From Cereibacter ovatus (GTDB taxonomy: Bacteria; Pseudomonadota; Alphaproteobacteria; Rhodobacterales; Rhodobacteraceae), in NCBI RefSeq assembly GCF_900207575.1, contig NZ_OAOQ01000006.1, positions 1 to 64,000 of the forward strand: a stretch of 64,000 bases of DNA, read 5' to 3'. The position numbers and the translations under genes are program-made. Below, in pieces: positions 27,572 to 36,271 of the stretch. Positions within the stretch are counted from its first letter, which is position 1, and each line of letters opens with the position of its first letter. A model generated the notes under the pieces. It was not told the DNA's origin, made no database searches, and worked only from the letters and a program-made list of their open reading frames with translations.

Positions 27572-28898
27572 CTTTCGCCGCCTTGATGAAGGTCATCGGG
27601 TTGACGGGCTTGCCGCTGACCCGAACCTCGTAGTGAAGATGGGTGCCGGTAGACCGGCCTGTGTTGCCCATATCACCGATCCGGTCGCCACGCGATACCC
27701 TTTGTCCCACCTTCACGCGGATCTGGGACAGATGACCATAGACGGTCTCGATCCCGAAGTCGTGTTTCACCTTGACCATGCGGCCGTAGCCGTTGGCCCA
27801 GCCGGCTTCCGTCACCACACCGTCGCCGGTCGTGACGATCGCCGTCCCGGTCGATCCGGCCATGTCGATCCCTTCATGGCTGCGACTGCCGCGACCGAAC
27901 GGGTCGCTGCGTCCGCCAAAACCCGACGTATACCGGAACCGGCCATCAACCGGCATGGCAAAGGGCGCCTTGGCCGCGGCCAGCCGATACAGGTTCATCC
28001 GGTCAAGGCCGGTCAGGATCTCGTTCGCGCGGCGCTCTTCCTCGGTCAGGTCGCCACCCTTGGTCGAGATCGTCAGCCCCATCGGCCCGCCCTGACCGGA
28101 ATAGCCGCTGCGCACCCGCTTCAGCAGGTCATTCGTCGACAGGCCCGCCGCCCGGAACATCTTGTCCAGCGGCTCCATCGAGACGGTGACGGCTTCTTCC
28201 AGCCGGGTGAAAATCGCATCGTTCCGCGCGATCAGTTCGGCCTTTTCCTGACGGACGGCATCGGTTTCCTCTTTCGCCATCAGCACGGCATGGGCCATGT
28301 CGTCGCGCTGGCGGGCGGTGGCGGCCAGCGTGCCGGTCAGATGGTCAAGCGTGGCCAGCGTGTCGGCTGCGCGCGAACCGTCGGTGCGGGTCGAGCCGGT
28401 CTGCTCGGCCAGCGCAAGCGTCATGCGTTCGGCCGTTGCGCGGGCTTCGTCGCGTTCCTTGATCGTGCGCAGCAGGGTGTCCTGAATCACGTCGATCCCG
28501 GTTTCCAGTTCCGTCCTGCGGTCCTCGGTCGCCAGCAGCGCGGTCTGCATCTTCGAGACTTCGGCCAGCGCAAGGTTGAAGCGTTCCTGCGCGCGGACGG
28601 CTTCTTCGGCGCGGCGGTCCCGGTCGGCCGACAACGCGTTCAGACGAGATTCGTAAAGCGCCTGCTGACGCTGTGTCTGGTCGCGCGCGGTCCCGTTCGA
28701 GATCGAATCCATCAACAGGATCGAGGTGGCGACGATGGTCCAGCTGACCAGAACGGTGCCGCCGGCGAGGGCCGCGGCCTGTGTCATCGGTCGAAGCCGG
28801 ATGAAACGCGTATCGCTATCGGATTTCAGGAACAGCCGGCGTTCCGGCAGGATGCGTTCAAGCGTCGAGTTGATCCGATAGTGAAGTCGCGTCAGCAC
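27561..28898 (-). CDS. M23-family peptidoglycan endopeptidase with membrane anchor and coiled coil
   Basis: 445 aa. A short cytoplasmic N-terminus, one membrane helix about residues 40-62, a long coiled coil about 65-225 (many Glu/Arg/Ala heptads), then a LytM/M23 domain with zinc ligands in SHEGIDMAG and THLHYEV. All ligands are present, so it should be catalytically active on peptide cross-links, unlike degenerate EnvC/NlpD types. The overlap with the downstream bactofilin gene mirrors the bactofilin-M23 pairs seen in Caulobacter (BacA/LmdC) and Helicobacter (CcmA/Csd1). Confidence 0.9.
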   Translation of the reverse strand: MLTRLHYRINSTLERILPERRLFLKSDSDTRFIRLRPMTQAAALAGGTVLVSWTIVATSILLMDSISNGTARDQTQRQQALYESRLNALSADRDRRAEEAVRAQERFNLALAEVSKMQTALLATEDRRTELETGIDVIQDTLLRTIKERDEARATAERMTLALAEQTGSTRTDGSRAADTLATLDHLTGTLAATARQRDDMAHAVLMAKEETDAVRQEKAELIARNDAIFTRLEEAVTVSMEPLDKMFRAAGLSTNDLLKRVRSGYSGQGGPMGLTISTKGGDLTEEERRANEILTGLDRMNLYRLAAAKAPFAMPVDGRFRYTSGFGGRSDPFGRGSRSHEGIDMAGSTGTAIVTTGDGVVTEAGWANGYGRMVKVKHDFGIETVYGHLSQIRVKVGQRVSRGDRIGDMGNTGRSTGTHLHYEVRVSGKPVNPMTFIKAAKDVF

Positions 28899-29053
28899 CG
28901 GTCGGCCCCGTTCGTTGTTGCGCGGTGACGATCCTTTGCCGGCGCGGGGCCGGCCTTCCTGTCCCCGGGCCAGTGACTAGCCATCGGCCGGCCATGCTGC
29001 AACCCGTTTGGCCCTTCGGATGAAGCGACAGGCGAAACCCCGCCCGTCCGGGC

Positions 29054-29083
29054 AAAAAACCGCCGAGATCGATCGGCCGGCGG
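29054..29083 (-). terminator. Rho-independent terminator of the bcp/prxQ gene
   Basis: On the minus strand a CCGCCG/CGGCGG stem around a 12-base loop is followed by TTTTTT. It lies downstream of the peroxiredoxin gene. A second strong dyad (GGTCTGCGGCG / CGCCGCAGACC, 29095-29122) sits between the gene and this element. The remaining bases up to 28899 contain no gene and must hold the promoter for the M23 gene. Confidence 0.7.
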
Positions 29084-29129
29084 GGTCTTGGGGTGGTCTG
29101 CGGCGACATTCCGCCGCAGACCGCCCCGG

Positions 29130-29591
29130 TCAAAGGGCTTGCGCCGCGGCCAGAACCTGCGCGGCGTGGCCGCGCGCGGTCACCTTGCGCCAGACCTGCG
29201 CCACCTTGCCTTCGCCGTCGATCAGGAAGGTCGATCGTTCGATGCCCATATAGGTCTTGCCATACATGCTTTTCTCTTTCCACACGCCGTAATCCTCGGC
29301 GGTGGTGGTGCCTTCGTCCGACGCAAGGATGATGCCAAGGCCGTGTTTGGCACAGAACCTGTCGTGCGACTTCACGCTGTCCTTCGAGATGCCGATGACG
29401 GTGGTGCCGGCGGCGGCAAAATCGGCGGCCAGCGCGGTGAATTCCTGCGCCTCCAGCGTGCAGCCCGAGGTGTCGTCTTTCGGGTAGAAATAGACCACCA
29501 CCTTGCCGGGCCGGAACGAGGCCAGCGAGACGCTTGTCCCGCCATCGCGCGGCAGGGTGAAGTCGGGGGCGGGCTGGCCGGGGCTGGTCAT
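29130..29591 (-). CDS. bcp: Peroxiredoxin, Bcp/PrxQ type (thiol peroxidase)
   Basis: 153-aa cytoplasmic peroxidase reducing H2O2 and organic hydroperoxides with thioredoxin. The peroxidatic cysteine is Cys44 in KDDTSGCTLEAQEF. The resolving cysteine found five residues later in E. coli Bcp is Gln49 here; instead Cys80 (HDRFCAKHGL) occupies the helix position used as resolving residue in the other PrxQ subtype, so an internal Cys44-Cys80 disulfide is predicted. Monocistronic, with a terminator downstream and a divergent large gene upstream. Confidence 0.92.
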   Translation of the reverse strand: MTSPGQPAPDFTLPRDGGTSVSLASFRPGKVVVYFYPKDDTSGCTLEAQEFTALAADFAAAGTTVIGISKDSVKSHDRFCAKHGLGIILASDEGTTTAEDYGVWKEKSMYGKTYMGIERSTFLIDGEGKVAQVWRKVTARGHAAQVLAAAQAL

Positions 29592-29684
29592 GGGCGGCTC
29601 CTTGCTGAGGGTGGGGTCACGCCTGTTTTAGTTGCCTTCGGGCACCGATAAAGGCAAGCCCGGGTTGACGAAAGCAGGGGGCGC

Positions 29685-32600
29685 ATGACCGAGGACGGCA
29701 ACCGGGCGGGGACAGAGGCCGGCGGGCGGACCCGCAGGGGCCGGGCGTCGCTGTGGCTGTTGCTCAGTCTGGCGCTGCTGGCGGCGGCGTCTGGCTTCGG
29801 GCTGCTGGCGGTGACGGGGCGGCCCCTGACGCTTCCGGTCTGGGCGGTGGCCGAGGCCGAGGCGCGGCTGAACCGTGCGCTGGCGCCTGCTTTGTCGGTC
29901 TCTCTGGGGGGCGTGGTGGTGACGGTCGGCACCGACTGGGTGCCGCGGGTGCGACTGGACGACATGCGGCTGTTGCAGCGCGACGGGCGCACGCTTCTCA
30001 GCCTGCCCGAGGCGCGGGTGTCCTTCGATCCGGGGGCGTTGATGCGGGGGCGGGTGAACCCGCGCAGCATCGTGCTGTCGGGGGCGCGGGTCACGCTGCG
30101 GCGGCTGCCGGACGGGCGGTTCGATCTTGCGCTTGGCGGGCAGGGTGGCGACCTGCCGGTGTCGAGCTATGCCGAGTTGCGCGCCGCGACCGACCGGATC
30201 TTTGCCCTGCCGGTGCTGGCAGACCTGCGCCGGATCGAGGCCGAGGCGATGACGCTGACGCTGGATGATCGGCGCGCGGGGCGCAGGTGGCAGGTGGGCG
30301 ACGGCCGGCTGGCGCTGGCGAACGGACCCGACCGGCGGGCGCTGGAACTGGCGCTGACGCTGCATGGCGGGCCGGGTCGGGCGCCGGCGCAGGCGGTTCT
30401 GACCTTCGTCACCACGCCCAACAGCCCCGAGGCGCGGCTGTCGGCGCAGGTGGTCCGCGTGGCCGCCGCTGACATTGCGGCGCAGGCGCTGCCGATCGCC
30501 TGGCTTGAGGTTCTCGATGCCGCGCTGTCGGGCCGCTTTGCCGCGGCGCTGGATGGCGAGGGACGGCTGACCCGGTTGGAGGCCGAGCTTGACAGCGATG
30601 CCGGCGCGCTGCGCCCGACGCCCGAAGCCCGGCCCATCGGCTTTGACCGTGCGGGGCTGGCCTTTGCCTATGATCCCGCGATTGAGCGGATCAACCTGAC
30701 ACGGCTTGCGGTGCAGGGGCCGTCGCTGCGGCTGAAGGCATCCGGTCACGCCTATCTGCCCGGGGTTTCCGCCGGCCTGCCCGATGCGCTGCTGGCGCAG
30801 ATCCGGTTTCAGGATGCCAGCGCCGACCCCGAGGGGCTGTTTGAAAGCCCGGTTCACTTCTCGGAAGGCGCGCTGGATCTGCGGATGCGGCTTGATCCGT
30901 TCCGGGTCGAGATCGGCCAGCTGGCGCTGGTCGAGCAGGGGCGCAGGCTGTGGGGGCGGGGCAGCGTCTCGGCCGACGCCGATGGCTGGCGCGTGGCTTT
31001 CGATATGGGGCTGAACCGGATCGCGCATGGCGATCTGCTGGCGCTGTGGCCGCTGTCTCTGGTGCCCAAGACGCGGAAATGGGTCAGCCAGAACGTGCAG
31101 GAAGGCCAGCTTTTCGAGGTGAAGGCCGGCCTGCGCATGGCGCCGGGCACCGAACCGCACCTGTCGCTGGGCTATGAATTCCGCCGGGGCGACGTGCGCT
31201 TCCTGAAGACGCTGCCGCCGATCGAAGAGGGGTCGGGTTATGCCGTGATCGAGGATCGCCGCTATCTGATGGTGCTGGAAGAGGGCCATGTCACCCCGCC
31301 ACAGGGCGGCCCGATCCGCGTCACCCGCGGCCTGTTCGATGTGCCCGATGTGACGCAGCGCCCGGCGCTCGCGCATGTCCGCATCAACAGCGAAAGTGGC
31401 GTCACCGCGGCGCTGTCGCTGCTGGATCAGCCGCCGTTCCGCTTTCTGGAAAAGGCCGGCCGCCCGGTCGATCTGGGCGAAGGGCGTGCGGTGATGGAAA
31501 CCGAACTGCACTTGCCGCTGAAGCCGAAGGTCGCACCGCAAGAGGTTGATTTTACAGTAAAAGGCGTGGTGTCCGATTTCCGTTCGGATCGGCTGGTGCC
31601 GGGCCGGACCATCGTGGCGCCGCGGCTGTCGCTTGCGGCCGACCGCAAGGGGCTGGAAGTGGCGGGCGCGGGCCGCCTTGGCCGGGTGCCGTTCGAGGCG
31701 ACATGGCGGATGGCCTTTGGCCCCGAGGCCAAGGGACGGGCGGCGCTGGATGGCCGCGTCACGCTGACGGCCGAGGCCGCGGACGAGTTCCGCCTTGGGC
31801 TTCCCGCAGGCGCGGTCAGCGGCAGCGCGCCGGCGCAGGTTTCGGTCGCGATGCAGAAGGGGGGGCCGTCAAGGCTGACCCTGACATCCGATCTGGCGGG
31901 GCTGGCCCTTGGGCTGCCCGCGCTTGGCTGGTCGAAACCGGCCGGGGGCGCGGGCCGGCTTGAGGTGCAGGCCACGCTGGGCAAGCCTGTGTCGGTGGAT
32001 CGGCTGGTGCTGGAAGGCGGTGGGCTTTCCGCCTCGGGCCGGGTGGCGATGCGCGGCGACGGCACGCTGGATGCGGTGCGGCTGGACCGGGTTCGGCTGA
32101 ACGGCTGGCTTGATGCGCCGGTGACGCTGGCAGGTCGCGGTGCCGGCAAGGCGCCCGAGGTGCGGGTTCAGGGCGGGACGGTGGATCTGACACGGCTGAA
32201 GCCGGGCGGTGGCGGCGGGGCGGGTGGCGGCGCGCCGGTTCCGATCCTTGCGCGGCTGGATCGGGTTCAGGTCACCGGCGGGATCGCGCTGACCGGATTC
32301 GAGGGCCGCTTTGGCACGCAGGGCGGCTTTAACGGCACCTTCCGCGCGCAGGTGAACGGGCGCGCCGCGGTCGAGGGCATGGTGGTGCCGATGCACGGGC
32401 GCAGTGCCGTCCGGCTGACGTCGGCGGATGCGGGCGGGGTGCTCGCCTCGGCCGGGATCTTCCCCGATGCGCGGGGGGGGCGGCTGGATCTGCATCTGAC
32501 GCCTTCGGGGGCGTCAGATTACATCGGCCGGGCGCAGGTGGCGCAGTTCCGCGTGACCAACGCGCCGGTTCTGGCGGCGCTTCTGAATGCGGTGTCGGTG

Positions 32601-32969
32601 GTGGGGCTGCTGGAACAGCTGAATGGCGAGGGGTTGCTGTTCTCGGACGGGGACGCCGAGTTCCGCATCACCCGCGGCGCGGTCGAGATCGGGCAGGCGG
32701 CCGCGGTGGGGGCCTCGATGGGGGTGTCGCTGGCCGGCGTCTATCGCGCATCGGACCGGATGCTGGACTTGCAGGGGGTGATCTCGCCGATCTATCTGCT
32801 GAACGGTATCGGATCGTTCCTGACCCGCCGCGGCGAGGGGCTGTTCGGCTTCAACTATACCGTGCGCGGATCGGCCGACCGGCCCGCGGTTTCGGTCAAC
32901 CCGCTGTCCATCCTGACGCCCGGCATGTTCCGCGAGATCTTCCGCCGGCCGGCCCCCGTTCTGCAATGA
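29685..32969 (+). CDS. Large AsmA/YhdP-like envelope protein
   Basis: 1094 aa, one N-terminal membrane helix (about residues 22-44) followed by a very long periplasmic part made of repeating amphipathic beta strands, with a DUF3971-like middle and AsmA_2-like C-terminal region (about 850-1060, YRASDRMLDLQGVISPIYLLNGIGSFL). This architecture is that of YhdP/TamB/AsmA proteins, thought to bridge inner and outer membranes as hydrophobic grooves carrying phospholipid. It ends 21 bases before queA. Codon usage is strongly GC3, so a long antisense frame runs opposite it; that frame is an artefact. Confidence 0.85.
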   Translation: MTEDGNRAGTEAGGRTRRGRASLWLLLSLALLAAASGFGLLAVTGRPLTLPVWAVAEAEARLNRALAPALSVSLGGVVVTVGTDWVPRVRLDDMRLLQRDGRTLLSLPEARVSFDPGALMRGRVNPRSIVLSGARVTLRRLPDGRFDLALGGQGGDLPVSSYAELRAATDRIFALPVLADLRRIEAEAMTLTLDDRRAGRRWQVGDGRLALANGPDRRALELALTLHGGPGRAPAQAVLTFVTTPNSPEARLSAQVVRVAAADIAAQALPIAWLEVLDAALSGRFAAALDGEGRLTRLEAELDSDAGALRPTPEARPIGFDRAGLAFAYDPAIERINLTRLAVQGPSLRLKASGHAYLPGVSAGLPDALLAQIRFQDASADPEGLFESPVHFSEGALDLRMRLDPFRVEIGQLALVEQGRRLWGRGSVSADADGWRVAFDMGLNRIAHGDLLALWPLSLVPKTRKWVSQNVQEGQLFEVKAGLRMAPGTEPHLSLGYEFRRGDVRFLKTLPPIEEGSGYAVIEDRRYLMVLEEGHVTPPQGGPIRVTRGLFDVPDVTQRPALAHVRINSESGVTAALSLLDQPPFRFLEKAGRPVDLGEGRAVMETELHLPLKPKVAPQEVDFTVKGVVSDFRSDRLVPGRTIVAPRLSLAADRKGLEVAGAGRLGRVPFEATWRMAFGPEAKGRAALDGRVTLTAEAADEFRLGLPAGAVSGSAPAQVSVAMQKGGPSRLTLTSDLAGLALGLPALGWSKPAGGAGRLEVQATLGKPVSVDRLVLEGGGLSASGRVAMRGDGTLDAVRLDRVRLNGWLDAPVTLAGRGAGKAPEVRVQGGTVDLTRLKPGGGGGAGGGAPVPILARLDRVQVTGGIALTGFEGRFGTQGGFNGTFRAQVNGRAAVEGMVVPMHGRSAVRLTSADAGGVLASAGIFPDARGGRLDLHLTPSGASDYIGRAQVAQFRVTNAPVLAALLNAVSVVGLLEQLNGEGLLFSDGDAEFRITRGAVEIGQAAAVGASMGVSLAGVYRASDRMLDLQGVISPIYLLNGIGSFLTRRGEGLFGFNYTVRGSADRPAVSVNPLSILTPGMFREIFRRPAPVLQ

Positions 32970-32990
32970 CACCCCCTTCGCGATGAACCG

Positions 32991-34028
32991 ATGAAACTTT
33001 CCGATTTCGATTTCGATCTGCCCGAGTCGCTGATCGCGACCCGCCCCGCGCGCCCCCGCACCGCCGCACGGCTGCTGCTGGCCGAGGGCGACACCATCCG
33101 CGACCTGCATGTGCGCGATCTGCTGGACATCTTTCGCCCCGGCGACCGTCTGGTTCTGAACAATACCAAGGTGATCCCGGCGCGGCTGTCGGGCACGCGC
33201 TGCCGCGGCGATGCGGTGGCGCGGGTCGAGGTGACGCTTCTGGAGCCCGCCGCACAGGGCTGGCGCGCCCTGGCCAAACCGCTGCGCAAGCTGAAACCGG
33301 GCGAAGAGATCCGGTTCTCGCCCGATCTGTCCGCCACCGTGGCCGAGAAGGGCGATACCGATCTGCGGCTGGTCTTCAACCTGACGGGCGAGGATTTCGA
33401 CACCGCACTGGCGCAGGCGGGCGCGATGCCCTTGCCGCCCTATATCGCGGCCAAGCGCGCCCCTGACGCGCAGGATCATAAGGATTACCAGACCGTCTTT
33501 GCCCGCCATGCGGGGGCGGTGGCGGCGCCCACCGCCTCGTTGCACTTTGACCGCGAGTTGCTGGCGGCGCTGGCGGCGAAGGGGATCGGCTTTACCGAAG
33601 TGACCCTGCATGTCGGCGCGGGCACCTTTCTGCCGGTCAAGGTCGAGGATGTGACCACGCACCGGATGCATGCCGAATGGGGCGAGGTGACCGAACAGGC
33701 CGCGGCCGAGATCGCGGCGACCAAGGCCGCGGGCGGGCGGGTGATCCCGGTGGGCACCACCGCGCTGCGGCTGATCGAAAGTGCCGCCGCCGATGGCCAG
33801 ATCCGCCCGTGGCGCGGCAAGACCGATATCTTCATCTATCCCGGCTACCGCTTCCGGGTGGCGGATGCGCTGATGACCAATTTCCACCTGCCGAAATCGA
33901 CGCTGCTGATGCTGGTCTCGGCGCTGATGGGGCCCGATCGCATCCGGCGGATCTATGATCATGCGCTGCACGAGGGCTATCGGTTCTTTTCCTATGGCGA
34001 TGCCTCGCTGCTGATCCCGAAGGGGTGA
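32991..34028 (+). CDS. queA: S-adenosylmethionine:tRNA ribosyltransferase-isomerase
   Basis: Transfers and isomerises the ribosyl part of SAM onto preQ1 in tRNA, giving epoxyqueuosine at the wobble base of Asp, Asn, His and Tyr tRNAs. 345 aa, normal length. Conserved signatures are the N-terminal [33 protein letters not shown] and [12 protein letters not shown], and [18 protein letters not shown] near the C-terminus. Lies close behind the AsmA-like gene, likely co-transcribed. Its product modifies the tRNA-Asp encoded in this window. Confidence 0.96.
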   Translation: MKLSDFDFDLPESLIATRPARPRTAARLLLAEGDTIRDLHVRDLLDIFRPGDRLVLNNTKVIPARLSGTRCRGDAVARVEVTLLEPAAQGWRALAKPLRKLKPGEEIRFSPDLSATVAEKGDTDLRLVFNLTGEDFDTALAQAGAMPLPPYIAAKRAPDAQDHKDYQTVFARHAGAVAAPTASLHFDRELLAALAAKGIGFTEVTLHVGAGTFLPVKVEDVTTHRMHAEWGEVTEQAAAEIAATKAAGGRVIPVGTTALRLIESAAADGQIRPWRGKTDIFIYPGYRFRVADALMTNFHLPKSTLLMLVSALMGPDRIRRIYDHALHEGYRFFSYGDASLLIPKG

Positions 34029-34086
34029 CGCGGCGGATGCTGCGCGGGCCGCGCCACGGCCGCCGGCAGGCGCCGACCGACCGGAA

Positions 34087-34260
34087 GGGGCGAAATACGC
34101 CAAACGGCCGAAACATCGGTGTCGGCTGCTCACTGGCACGGCGGATCGATGCGATGGGGCGAAATACGCCAAACGGCCGAAACATCTGCGCCGCCAGCAT
34201 CTTGAGCTTTGATCTGCCGACCGACCGGATGGGGCGAAATACGCCAAACGGCTGAAACGG
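34087..34260 (+). repeat. Three spaced copies of a 30-bp repeat after queA
   Basis: The unit GGGGCGAAATACGCCAAACG followed by GCCGAAACAT starts at 34087 and 34156 and, slightly changed (GCTGAAAC), at 34231. Copies 1 and 3 are also preceded by CCGACCGACCGGA. Spacing is 69 and 75 bases. The array fills the 308-base gap between queA and the MFS gene. No ORF here is believable; the antisense translation gives repeated FRPFGVFRP strings, which is a sign of repeat DNA and not of a protein. Confidence 0.85.
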
Positions 34261-34336
34261 CACGAAACATGTCGCCTTCCTGCAGCAGCCCGCGGTGACG
34301 CGTGTTAGCTTGGGTGCCCGAATCGCGGAGCGTCTC

Positions 34337-35575
34337 ATGTTGAAGGTTCTTGCCGGCACCTGGCCCCTGTTGCTGGGGGTGATGCTGTTGATGGTGGGCA
34401 ACGGCCTTCAGGCCTCGCTGCTGGGGATCCGCGGCGCGATCGAGGGCTTTTCGACCACCGAGCTTTCGGTGGTCACCTCGGCCTATTTTCTGGGGTTTCT
34501 GATCGGCTCGCGCACGGTGCCGGGGATGATCCGGCGCGTGGGCCATGTGCGGGTGTTCGCGGCGCTGGGGGCGATGATCTCGGCGGTGCTGGTGATGTAT
34601 CCGGTTCTGCCGGAATGGACGGTCTGGACCGCGCTTCGGGTGGTGATCGGCTTCAGCTTTTCCGGGGTCTACATCACCGCCGAAAGCTGGCTGAACAACA
34701 CCGCATCGAACGATACGCGGGGGCAGGCGATGTCGGCCTACATGATCGTGCAGATGATCGGCATCATCGCCAGTCAGGCGCTGCTGAACGCGGGCGATCC
34801 ATCGGGGTTTGCGATCTTCGTCATTCCTTCGGTGCTGGTGTCGCTGGCCTTCATGCCGATCCTGCTGACGGCGATGCCGGCCCCGCGGTTCGAGACCTCG
34901 CGCCGGCTGTCCTTTGCCGAGCTGTTCCGGATCTCGCCGCTGGGGGTGGTGGGGATGCTGCTGGCGGGGGGGATCTTCTCGGCCATGTTCGGCATGGCCT
35001 CGGTCTGGGGCACGCTGGAAGGGCTTTCGGTGCGCGAAATCTCGATCTTCATCGGGGCGCTCTATGTGGGCGGGCTGTTGTTGCAATATCCGGTGGGCTG
35101 GGCGTCGGACCGGATGGACCGGCGGCAACTGATCCTTGGCCTTGCGGTGGTGGCGGGCGCGCTGATGGCGGTGACGGTGCTGCTTCAGCCGGGCTTCGGG
35201 GGGCTGATCGTGGTGGCGCTGCTGCTGGGCGGGATCACCAACCCAGTCTATTCGCTGCTGATTGCCTATACCAACGACTTCCTTGGCCACGAGGATATGG
35301 CCGCGGCCTCGGCCGGGCTTTTGTTCATGAACGGGCTGGGGGCGATCGGTGGCCCGCTGGTGACGGGCTGGATCATGGAACAGACGGGCCCGCAGGGATT
35401 TTTCCTGTTCATCGGTCTGCTTTACGCGGGCCTTGCGCTTTATGCCGGCTGGCGGATGACGCGGCGCGCGGCCCCCGCGGTGGCCGATACCGGCGCCTTC
35501 GCCAGCGTGGCGCCGACCGCCTCGGCGCTGGCGGTGGGCCGGGTGATGGCCAAGGGGCAGGACAGCACCGACTGA
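34337..35575 (+). CDS. Major facilitator superfamily transporter (YcaD-like)
   Basis: 412-aa inner-membrane protein with twelve hydrophobic segments. The MFS loop 2-3 region reads GSRTVPGMIRRVGHVR, and the equivalent loop in the second half is GWASDRMDRRQ. The ESWLN segment after membrane helix 5 is typical of the YcaD/TsgA-like branch. I start at ATG 34337, where GCGGAG lies at good spacing. The substrate is unknown. The gene stands behind the 30-bp repeat array, followed 57 bases later by a DUF924 gene. Confidence 0.85.
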   Translation: MLKVLAGTWPLLLGVMLLMVGNGLQASLLGIRGAIEGFSTTELSVVTSAYFLGFLIGSRTVPGMIRRVGHVRVFAALGAMISAVLVMYPVLPEWTVWTALRVVIGFSFSGVYITAESWLNNTASNDTRGQAMSAYMIVQMIGIIASQALLNAGDPSGFAIFVIPSVLVSLAFMPILLTAMPAPRFETSRRLSFAELFRISPLGVVGMLLAGGIFSAMFGMASVWGTLEGLSVREISIFIGALYVGGLLLQYPVGWASDRMDRRQLILGLAVVAGALMAVTVLLQPGFGGLIVVALLLGGITNPVYSLLIAYTNDFLGHEDMAAASAGLLFMNGLGAIGGPLVTGWIMEQTGPQGFFLFIGLLYAGLALYAGWRMTRRAAPAVADTGAFASVAPTASALAVGRVMAKGQDSTD

Positions 35576-35632
35576 CCTTGCCGCCCCCGGCCCGAGATGT
35601 CAGGCTGACGCCGTGGCGGTCAGGAGACAGAG

Positions 35633-36208
35633 ATGGCGGACGATCCGGTGGCGGTGCTTGACTTCTGGCTGGGCGAGGTCGGCCCCGAGGGCTGGTATGC
35701 CGTGGACGAGGCGGTGGACGAGGCGATCCGCGATCGTTTCGGCGATCTGTGGCAGGCGGCGCGCGATGGCGGGCTGGATCACTGGTGCGAGGGCACGGTG
35801 GGCAGCCTTGCCTTCCTGATCCTGACCGACCAGTTCCCGCGCAACATGTTCCGCGGCCGACCCGAGGCTTTCGCCACCGACCCGCTGGCGCGCGAGGCCG
35901 CGAAACGGGCGGTGGCGGCCGATTGGGATCTGGGCGCCCCCGAGCCGGAACGGCAGTTCTTCTATCTTCCGCTGGAACATTCCGAGGATGCCGCCGATCA
36001 GGCCGAAGCCGTTCGCCTGTTTTCCGAACGGATGCCCGAGACCGGCGCCGAAGGGTTGCTTCATGCCCATGCCCATGCCGCGATCATCGCCCGCTTTGGC
36101 CGGTTTCCGTTCCGCAATGCCGCGCTGGGGCGCGACTCGACGCCCGAGGAACAGGCGTTCCTGACCGAGGGCGCCTATGCCGCCGAGGTTCGCCGCCTGC
36201 GTGGCTAG
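35633..36208 (+). CDS. DUF924 family protein
   Basis: 191-aa soluble all-helical protein of the DUF924 family (tetratricopeptide-like fold), recognised from VLDFWLGE at the N-terminus, FLILTDQFPRNMFRG in the middle and the FYLPLEHSED and HAHAHAAIIARFGRFPFRN segments. The His/Arg-rich latter motif is the most conserved part and could be a binding site. Function is not established. It sits between the MFS and lpd genes with short gaps on both sides. Confidence 0.88.
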   Translation: MADDPVAVLDFWLGEVGPEGWYAVDEAVDEAIRDRFGDLWQAARDGGLDHWCEGTVGSLAFLILTDQFPRNMFRGRPEAFATDPLAREAAKRAVAADWDLGAPEPERQFFYLPLEHSEDAADQAEAVRLFSERMPETGAEGLLHAHAHAAIIARFGRFPFRNAALGRDSTPEEQAFLTEGAYAAEVRRLRG

Positions 36209-36271
36209 GCTGGCGTTGCGTGGGTGCCGAAAATGGTTTAGGGCCAAACTACTTTTTCCAGGGAGGCGAGA

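Noticed and set aside
29628-31541. 637-residue open frame antisense to the AsmA-like gene
   Set aside because: Its composition is the mirror image of a GC3-rich gene (strings of Arg, Gln, His, Pro), it has no family resemblance, and the sense frame is clearly coding. The same holds for other long antisense frames, for example opposite uvrA (38105-39865), lpdA (35600-37660), ior (56648-58429) and argC (60214-61884).
34087-34260. CRISPR array
   Set aside because: Three repeat units only, unequal 39-45 base spacers sharing partial sequence, the last unit altered, and no cas genes in the window.
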